Shown: one piece after another, positions 61,801 through 64,000 of the stretch
Layout of the letters: each line of letters opens with the position of its first letter
Position numbering within the stretch: the first letter of the stretch is position 1
NCBI RefSeq assembly: GCF_964275005.1
Contig: NC_092702.1
Coordinates: forward strand, 2,469,001-2,533,000
Direction: 5' to 3'
From: Diadema setosum
Taxonomy: Eukaryota > Echinodermata > Echinoidea > Diadematoida > Diadematidae
DNA: 64,000 bases
Made by a program: the position numbers and the translations under genes
Notes under the pieces: model-generated
Seen by the model: only the letters and a program-made list of their open reading frames with translations
What the model was told of the DNA's origin: nothing
Databases searched by the model: none

Positions 61801-62499
61801 GCATTCATGTCTTTGTAGCTGTCTTGTTCAAGTTATAATTGTTCCTTTTTCTTTCATACATCATGAACCACAAAAAAAAAATTAAATGCATTGTGTCTTT
61901 GTTTTGAAAAGAATGGATAAGAAGTTCAAGGTAGCTGTGGTGCTGTTATGAATTTTTATCTTGTTATTTGACAGGTCTCTCCAAATGTGTCTGAAAACAT
62001 TTTTTTAATGACACTAAATGTTTTGAGTGAGTTTGCAATAATTTGGAAATTGATATGCCTTGTTTTCGATATGTTCTGCAAACAACACTGAAAATTTCAG
62101 GGATGGGTATTCCTTCAAAAAAAAAAAAAAAATGCATTGCATAGGTTGCTACTTTAAATTTGAGAATGAATCAATATTTCTGCCCTGAGAGATTTGTGAT
62201 TTGAAATCTCACCTAGACTTATTGGTGTTTTGTTTTATCTGTAGGGATTCCCAGCAGAGTTTGCCATGTATCTCAATTACGCCCGTGGGCTGCGCTTTGA
62301 TGAGGGACCAGACTATGTGTACTTGCGCCAGTTGTTCCGTATCCTGTTCCGCACCCTCAACCACCAGTACGACTTCACCTTCGACTGGACGCTTCTCAAG
62401 CAGAAGGTGACCCAGCAGTCCGCCTCGGCCAGTGTCTCAAACGGTGTCAACGTCGGCACCAACAAGCACTCAGAGAGCAGAAGTAAAAGCAAGCGCTGA
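18641..62499 (+). CDS. CSNK1A1: Casein kinase 1 alpha (7 coding exons, complete)
   Basis: Exons 18641-18805, 20829-20935, 24903-25029, 30340-30438, 31553-31692, 58988-59141 and 62245-62499 join in frame to 348 aa (human 337-365). All introns are GT/AG, with phases 0, 2, 0, 0, 2, 0. The kinase features are complete: glycine loop GSGSFG (38-43), catalytic Lys60 (VAVK), HRD Asp150 ([10 protein letters not shown]), DFG Asp171, and the CK1-specific SIN (202-204) in place of APE. The stretches [11 protein letters not shown] and [13 protein letters not shown] match CK1 alpha's anion-binding and basic regions. CK1 alpha is a constitutively active Ser/Thr kinase favouring primed acidic sites. It primes beta-catenin in the destruction complex and also acts in Hedgehog and clock pathways (family knowledge). 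The N-terminal 25 residues and the Ser/Asn-rich tail ending SKSKR are lineage-specific. The gene is intact. Its span is over 98% intron, with many repeats. Confidence 0.97.
18806..20828 (+). other. CK1 alpha intron 1
   Basis: Phase 0, 2.0 kb. Contains a short gatctaacgtta tandem near 19150-19175, a 37-bp tandem duplication (20120-20205) and a poly-T near 20705. No exon-like content seen. Confidence 0.85.
20120..20205. repeat. 37-bp tandem duplication
   Basis: Two copies of agtagatcgctgcacttcc followed by agccacgcac-type CA/CG-rich sequence, period 37. It explains short His/Arg-rich frames seen on both strands. Confidence 0.85.
20829..20935 (+). CDS. CSNK1A1: CK1 alpha exon 2 (catalytic lysine)
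   Basis: Acceptor tctttgcag, donor ATGAA|gtaagt (phase 2). Encodes [20 protein letters not shown] and continues to GGPGIPTMK; Lys60 is the ATP-anchoring lysine. Confidence 0.95.
21830..21972. repeat. (CA)n then (TA)n compound microsatellite
   Basis: About 20 CA units followed by several TA runs broken by single CA steps. It lies inside the hAT-like element and generates spurious Thr/His and Tyr/Ile frames. Confidence 0.95.
22155..23330. repeat. Eight-unit ~160-bp satellite with gcgagcgaagcgagc core
   Basis: Units begin near 22155, 22323, 22489, 22643, 22804, 22959, 23128 and 23257. Each has gcgagcgagcgaagcgagc, then gcttgaaaattttgaca, then ttacagtcccaaaactccc, ttcgctttggaaatta, catcgggcgcaactg and a poly-G block. 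Unit 5 has a shortened core. It occupies most of the interior of the hAT-like element. Confidence 0.9.
24903..25029 (+). CDS. CSNK1A1: CK1 alpha exon 3
   Basis: Acceptor tctctaatag, donor GATCAG|gtatgt. Encodes [20 protein letters not shown] followed by [22 protein letters not shown] (hinge and start of the C-lobe). Confidence 0.96.
25030..30339 (+). other. CK1 alpha intron 3
   Basis: Phase 0, 5.3 kb. Contains a GT microsatellite (about 25865-25898) and a MITE (28599-28808). Palindromic words such as tgtacaatgtaca and tacatgtaca are very frequent (densest about 27340-27620). A pair of related blocks near 29880-29990 and 30030-30120 (ttgcatg...ccc, gaatgcaatggccctaata) looks like a diverged duplication. 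No further exons are seen. Confidence 0.8.
28599..28808. mobile_element. TA-flanked TTCGCG-rich MITE (reverse orientation)
   Basis: Starts ctgtaagataaggaatgttcgcg and ends catatatcatgttttacaa, flanked by TA on both sides. Internal blocks ttcgcgagcaccaagattcg and ggcagttcacgaaaatttcatgcc match the copies at 35945 and 39210 in reverse complement. Non-coding. Confidence 0.85.
30340..30438 (+). CDS. CSNK1A1: CK1 alpha exon 4 (catalytic loop)
   Basis: Acceptor cttcaacag, donor AATCAG|gtatga. Encodes residues 134-166 with the [11 protein letters not shown] catalytic loop. In vertebrates the long (L) CK1 alpha insert is spliced after the equivalent of this exon. Confidence 0.96.
30439..31552 (+). 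other. CK1 alpha intron 4
   Basis: Phase 0, 1.1 kb, unassigned AT-rich DNA. I looked here for a counterpart of the vertebrate L exon (with its KRKR nuclear signal) and saw none. Confidence 0.75.
31553..31692 (+). CDS. CSNK1A1: CK1 alpha exon 5 (DFG and activation segment)
   Basis: Acceptor ttatttgcag, donor GAACAAAG|gtaagg (phase 2). Encodes residues 167-212: [37 protein letters not shown] and AHLGIEQ. Confidence 0.96.
32409..32440. repeat. (GT)n microsatellite
   Basis: About 15 GT units in intron 5. Confidence 0.9.
32550..33245. mobile_element. Inverted-repeat element with A-rich termini and gggtcgg blocks (~700 bp)
   Basis: The left end, aggccaaaaaaaaaa then attgttgcattggcgtaac and gggtcggtcgggcgg, is mirrored at the right end by gggtcggacgggttacgcc, aatgcaacaat, poly-T and ggcct. 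The terminal inverted repeat is about 50 bp and well conserved. The interior carries GC-richer DNA with ccacttccgggtttgtgcgat and gatcgcgatcgc. No convincing coding frame or target duplication is visible. Confidence 0.82.
33627..34693. mobile_element. DNA transposon derivative carrying a Myb/SANT-like frame (~1.07 kb)
   Basis: The ends are atacccctttcccgctg and cagcgggaaaggggtat, an exact inverted pair. Both subterminal zones are full of caccggg, tctcggtgaa and cccgggtg motifs, including a perfect 44-bp palindrome at 33659-33702. It encodes on the minus strand a Myb/SANT-like protein fragment (33650-33973) but no transposase. PIF/Harbinger elements characteristically pair a Myb/SANT-like protein with a separate transposase, so a deleted Harbinger relative is the best guess. 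I could not confirm its 3-bp target duplication. Confidence 0.75.
33650..33973 (-). CDS. Myb/SANT-like DNA-binding protein fragment within transposon
   Basis: 107-codon frame from ATG at 33973-33971. Residues 3-66 have the trihelix/SANT pattern: [16 protein letters not shown], then a long middle, [13 protein letters not shown] and [13 protein letters not shown], with the usual Trp start, acidic ERLL helix and a final basic recognition helix. The tail after KYIR is Pro/Ser/Arg-rich and runs into the transposon's subterminal repeats, so it is probably not native; a splice donor may lie near the end of the domain. The likely role is binding transposon ends. The identification is from pattern only. 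Confidence 0.5.
   Translation of the reverse strand: MAGAWTKDEERLLLKLRSEAAVNEELSRTSADAGTAYESLLRKLAEHGIEKTKSQMHNKLKYIRSPTLRAENPSRGKFHREQCETRALKLSPRGSPVNSPGNLSVVH
34776..34811. repeat. (GT)n microsatellite
   Basis: About 18 GT units in intron 5, shortly after the SANT-bearing element. Confidence 0.9.
35945..36151. mobile_element. TA-flanked TTCGCG-rich MITE
   Basis: Starts ctgtaaaacatgatatattcgcggc and ends cattccttgttttacag, with TA on each side. It shares gaattggagccgatggcct and aattgccactggc-type blocks with 39210-39415. Confidence 0.88.
39210..39415. mobile_element. TA-flanked TTCGCG-rich MITE
   Basis: Starts ctgtaaaacatgatatattcgcggc and ends gaatattcctcgttttacag, with TA at 39208-39209 and 39416-39417. 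It is the best-preserved copy in the window and the same orientation as 35945. Confidence 0.9.
40783..41192. mobile_element. MITE with aggtgggtcttcatcagctc termini, 3-bp duplication
   Basis: The left end aggtgggtcttcatcagctc is mirrored by gagctgatgaagacccacct, and agtttgaagaatagc is matched near the right by gctattcttcaagct. It is flanked by TAT on both sides (40780-40782 and 41193-41195). A 3-bp duplication fits PIF/Harbinger-type elements. A related, larger element is at 59288-60178. Confidence 0.82.
41618..41686. repeat. Three tandem T-rich units (poly-T plus aattcttgtctc)
   Basis: The unit is a poly-T run followed by aattcttgtctc, repeated with a period of about 27-30 bp. Confidence 0.8.
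42602..42759. mobile_element. Degenerate TTCGCG-type MITE
   Basis: Starts ttgtaaaaccagaaattttcgc and ends ttttttgctttacag, with TA on each side. Many CpGs have decayed to TG/CA (gcatgcattttgatttcacaa, ttcaagaaaaatttcatgc). It is older than the other copies. Confidence 0.75.
42850..43931. repeat. 361-bp tandem triplication
   Basis: Three copies in direct orientation, spaced exactly 361 bp (acctctgtcctgtgcatatg at 42881, 43242 and 43603). They are nearly identical; the visible differences are one base in copy 3 (gccataag for gccaaaag) and small length changes in the A-runs. Each copy contains a splice-acceptor-like tract, a 66-bp block and a gtaac donor-like site. The array begins in an A-rich low-complexity run. 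It could be a recent duplication or an assembly artefact. Confidence 0.92.
43026..43091 (+). other. Candidate cryptic exon (copy 1 of 3; others 43387-43452 and 43748-43813)
   Basis: Preceded by cctcccctctcccag and followed by gtaacc, 66 nt long. Spliced after CK1 alpha exon 5 (phase 2) it would read [20 protein letters not shown] and then stop (TAA), truncating the kinase. A tactaat branch-like motif overlaps its 3' end. There is no evidence of expression. Confidence 0.25.
46002..46212. mobile_element. TTCGCG-type MITE, second subfamily
   Basis: Starts ctgtaagagtagaaattttcgc and ends cgcgaaaatatccacttttacag; TA follows on the right but the left flank is tc. Internal blocks are gaaattttcgcgc, gcgtgaaaataaaagc and acgcgaaact. 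Confidence 0.8.
46601..46794. mobile_element. TA-flanked TTCGCG-type MITE, third variant
   Basis: Starts ctgtacaagctgaaattttcgcg and ends cgcgaaattttagctcgtacag, flanked by TA. Internal motifs (ttcgcgaatttcgcgaatcgc, acacgcgaaaatg) ally it with the other copies. Confidence 0.88.
49556..50043. mobile_element. TTCGCG-type MITE split by a second insertion
   Basis: Starts ctgaatacgccatatttt and ends gaaatatttagcgtatacag, with TA outside both ends. The outer parts carry aaattttcgcgaatt and gcgaaattcgcgaaaatg. The middle is interrupted by a 304-bp element at 49605-49908. Confidence 0.82.
49605..49908. mobile_element. 304-bp element nested in a MITE, 6-bp duplication
   Basis: The ends are cagagactccaac and gttggagtctctg, inverted and exact for 13 bp. 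Identical ttgtat hexamers flank it (49599-49604 and 49909-49914). The interior has repeated tctcccg/cgggaga motifs in both orientations. No coding frame. The superfamily is not clear from a 6-bp duplication. Confidence 0.85.
52911..56349. repeat. 3.4-kb giant palindrome (foldback) nested in the element above
   Basis: It starts gggtcaatccacgtcaaatc and ends in the exact reverse complement. By eye the arms are well over 90% identical across the outer ~800 bp, and pairing continues to about 54510 on the left and 54765 on the right, leaving a ~250-bp loop. A mirror pair of 70-codon frames (53368-53580 plus, 55689-55901 minus) differ at only four residues and simply reflect the palindrome. Each arm also contains diverged ~415-bp repeats (tgaccttgaraatrcagctgaaaatca at 53775 and 54190). 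The ATTT tetranucleotide flanks both ends (52907-52910 and 56350-56353), a possible 4-bp duplication. Confidence 0.92.
56777..56910 (-). other. Exon-like open segment inside the 5.8-kb element
   Basis: On the minus strand, acceptor tgatctacag and donor AAA|gtaagg bound 134 nt with one frame fully open: [20 protein letters not shown] followed by [20 protein letters not shown] and TPDK. Splice sites and codon flow look genuine, but I recognise no domain and found no partner exon. It could be a remnant of a gene carried by the element or a chance frame. Confidence 0.35.
58315..58361. repeat. (GAAT)n microsatellite
   Basis: About eleven gaat units close to the 3' end of intron 5. Confidence 0.95.
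58988..59141 (+). CDS. CSNK1A1: CK1 alpha exon 6
   Basis: Acceptor tgttcttcacag, donor TGCAAG|gtagtt. Completes Ser213 and encodes residues 214-264: [36 protein letters not shown] and [15 protein letters not shown]. Confidence 0.96.
59288..60178. mobile_element. MITE related to 40783-41192, interrupted by another repeat
   Basis: The left end ataggcctttcttcatca and agtttcaaaatagc are mirrored at the right by gaactttggtctgatgaagac and acgcctaat. Further cttcatcag/ctgatgaag motifs occur inside (59504, 59692), so it may be a composite of several termini. A different repeat is inserted at 59758-60143. Confidence 0.65.
59758..60143. repeat. Interspersed repeat acctccgcc ... ggcggaggtctgcgctct
   Basis: Starts acctccgcctaggaagaggtt, continues with gtttgtctgtttgcaaaata and aaaaagttgtgaacggattt, and ends ggcggaggtctgcgctct then gagtgcttttctagtt. 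ctagtt lies on both sides (59752-59757 and 60144-60149). I know this pattern as a widespread interspersed repeat of invertebrate genomes but cannot name the class. Confidence 0.7.
60855..61172 (-). repeat. Dispersed ~380-bp repeat, copy 3 (inverted)
   Basis: Its reverse complement contains attgggagcagtgattt, aaacatcctaccatata, tgtagacggtttagtctag, ttgttcacattttg and tcatctgcaaa, matching 7976-8355 and 9185-9545. This shows the family is dispersed on both strands and in different genes. Confidence 0.85.
62245..62499 (+). CDS. CSNK1A1: CK1 alpha exon 7 (C terminus and stop)
   Basis: Acceptor ttatctgtag. Encodes residues 265-348 ([45 protein letters not shown]) and ends TGA. The tail ([20 protein letters not shown] then [10 protein letters not shown]) is Ser/Asn-rich with a basic end. 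Third-position GC is high compared with its intron. Confidence 0.96.
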   Translation, partial: GFPAEFAMYLNYARGLRFDEGPDYVYLRQLFRILFRTLNHQYDFTFDWTLLKQKVTQQSASASVSNGVNVGTNKHSESRSKSKR

Positions 62500-63181
62500 G
62501 ACCGGAGACACGCAGAGGTCAAGCCAAAACCCGCACACTTCTTCACGGACAACAGCGAATGTTCAGCACTCACGCATACATAAATGGGCAGTCCTTTTCA
62601 CTATCAAGATATTTGTTGCCGCCAGTAGTTATAGACTGATCTTTGTCGCAGAGCCTACGGCAATATAGCAAAATGCAGACCAGTCGGAGGCTCGCTCGCC
62701 TGTGAACAGGACTAGCACGGAATGGCTCGAGAGACCCCAAACTGGCAAACTCTTGTAACTTAACTGTCTCTCGTTACTGGTCAGAACAAATGATGAATCA
62801 AAACAAAACAAACAAATATACATGGATACGTAGAGAAAGCCCATGGAAGCATCAAATACAGGATGGCGCCATGTTTTATGAACATTGTGTATTTGTTGTT
62901 GAAGACGGAGTAAGTGTATTACTTGTTAAGTTGGTTACCCTGAAGAAAATTGAAATTACACTATTTTATGCAATTGGTATGTCTCAGTGAATTATTTACA
63001 TTGTAGACTGATAGTGAAATGTTTTTTTTTGTTTTTTTTTTCCATGATTGTTGTACCAGCATGTTAACTATAAGGTGTTTACTCTGTCAATGGTAACCAT
63101 ATAAATACTTTTCACTATTTTGAGTCATGTTAGGACTATAACAACAAGATCTGCTAAAAAATTGTATATGATGTAGACTTA
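62500..63181 (+). other. Probable 3' UTR of the CK1 alpha gene
   Basis: Non-coding sequence after the kinase stop, moderately GC-rich for about 250 bp and then AT-rich with poly-T near 63019. I see no canonical AATAAA here, so the polyadenylation site is unplaced. Confidence 0.45.
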
Positions 63182-63526
63182 AAGGGAATGGCTAGTAACT
63201 GATCCGTGGGAATTAGTGAGAATGCTGGTTGATGATTGTTCCAATTCTTGTGGGATTCATTTAAGAGTACATTACATATCTCTTGTTGTGTGAAAATTAT
63301 TTGCTTTAGAACGATCTCATATTCAAGTAATGTGCAGTTTAGTGCCCCGTCACTGTACAGGCATGCTAACCTAGAAACATTAAACTGCTCATTACTTGAA
63401 TATGAGACCATTCTGAAGCAAATAATTTTCACACAACAATAGATCAAAATGAATCCCACAAGGATTGGAACAATCATCCCCCAGCATTCCCACTGATTCC
63501 CACTGATCAGTTACTAGCCATCTCTT
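63182..63526. repeat. ~345-bp foldback element
   Basis: aagggaatggctagtaactgatc on the left mirrors gatcagttactagccatctctt on the right. The inner arms match too (tgtgtgaaaattatttgct against agcaaataattttcacaca, and attcaagtaatg against cattacttgaat). The loop is near 63330-63380. No clear target duplication. Confidence 0.85.
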
Positions 63527-63900
63527 GTAAGGTTTCTTTTGCTTATTTGACAAGATCTGTATACAAAAACAAAAGAAATGTCTATAGCATTTTTGTAAAG
63601 AGAAAAAGAAAGCACACATATCAAAATCTTTTCTCCATTTTATACACGTAAGAAGCTTTCCCTTGGTGACCAAATTCGGCTTAGTCCAGAAATATAAATG
63701 TATTAGGATACTGCCGGATTGAAAGATTATATACAATCAGATCTTTGACATTTGTTGGACTTAATGCACAGTAGCCAGGTATCAGACGCGGACTGCTGAC
63801 ACTGTATACATGATTGATAGTCTTCGCTGTATAAACAGAAGGCCAAAATGTGACAGTGTGATCTAGAAAGGGGGATGAGACTTATTATGAACTGACAGAG

Positions 63901-63943
<43 letters not shown>

Positions 63944-64000
63944 ATGAGTCAAGAGATGGTTAGAAAATGTGGAGAGATGCCATAACGTGTAAATATCATC
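63527..64000. other. Downstream DNA with a (GA)n microsatellite
   Basis: AT-rich unassigned sequence with a GA run of about 20 units at 63899-63941. No gene recognised. Confidence 0.7.

Larger units (their letters stand above)
59142..62244 (+). other. CK1 alpha intron 6
   Basis: Phase 0, 3.1 kb. Contains poly-C/poly-A (59411-59452), a nested MITE pair (59288-60178), poly-C near 60537, the inverted copy of the ~380-bp dispersed repeat (60855-61172), and poly-C/poly-A near 61651-61680. The rest is unassigned AT-rich DNA. Confidence 0.85.

Noticed and set aside
1-64000. tRNA, rRNA, CRISPR arrays, bacterial-type operons, reverse-transcriptase elements
   Set aside because: No cloverleaf, rRNA-like block, spaced prokaryotic repeat or reverse-transcriptase motif was seen by eye. 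A covariance-model or profile search could still find small ones.

Overview
The window is animal genomic DNA. It holds spliced genes with GT/AG introns, long AT-rich introns, many microsatellites, and a dense load of MITE-like and foldback repeats. The genes and the repeat style suggest a marine invertebrate deuterostome, most likely an echinoderm. That is an inference from general character; no single sequence feature proves it.

Layout. (1) Bases 1-815, minus strand: the 5' part of a lengsin-like (glutamine synthetase class I fold) gene that leaves the window on the left. (2) Bases 816-6422: intergenic, with a 607-bp palindromic foldback, a TA-flanked MITE, a 157-bp hairpin and a CpG-rich block. 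(3) Bases 6423-10642, minus strand: a complete three-exon histamine-N-methyltransferase-like methyltransferase gene (328 aa). Its second intron is full of related repeats. (4) Bases 10643-18640: the intergenic space between two divergent genes, with a GC-rich inverted-repeat element and diffuse repeats. (5) Bases 18641-62499, plus strand: a complete casein kinase 1 alpha gene. It has seven coding exons (348 aa) and all splice junctions and phases fit. About 95% of its span is intron, and intron 5 alone is 27.3 kb. (6) Bases 62500-64000: the presumed 3' UTR and downstream DNA, with another foldback.

The kinase is the regulatory core of the window: CK1 alpha is a constitutive Ser/Thr kinase acting in Wnt/beta-catenin and Hedgehog signalling. 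The methyltransferase looks SAM-dependent, but it lacks an identifiable match to at least one histamine-contacting residue of vertebrate HNMT. The lengsin-like protein lacks glutamine-synthetase metal/catalytic residues. There is no sign that the three genes act together.

The most unusual content is in the introns of the kinase gene. A 3.4-kb giant palindrome (arms about 1.6 kb, themselves built of ~415-bp repeats) sits inside a larger 5.8-kb inverted-terminal-repeat element. A 1.8-kb hAT-like element with an 8-bp target duplication carries eight copies of a ~160-bp satellite. A nearly perfect 361-bp triplication contains a possible 66-bp cryptic or poison exon in each copy. At least seven members of one TA-flanked, TTCGCG-rich MITE group are present, one of them itself split by another element. 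Because these lie in a transcribed gene, several would form long double-stranded RNA in the pre-mRNA.
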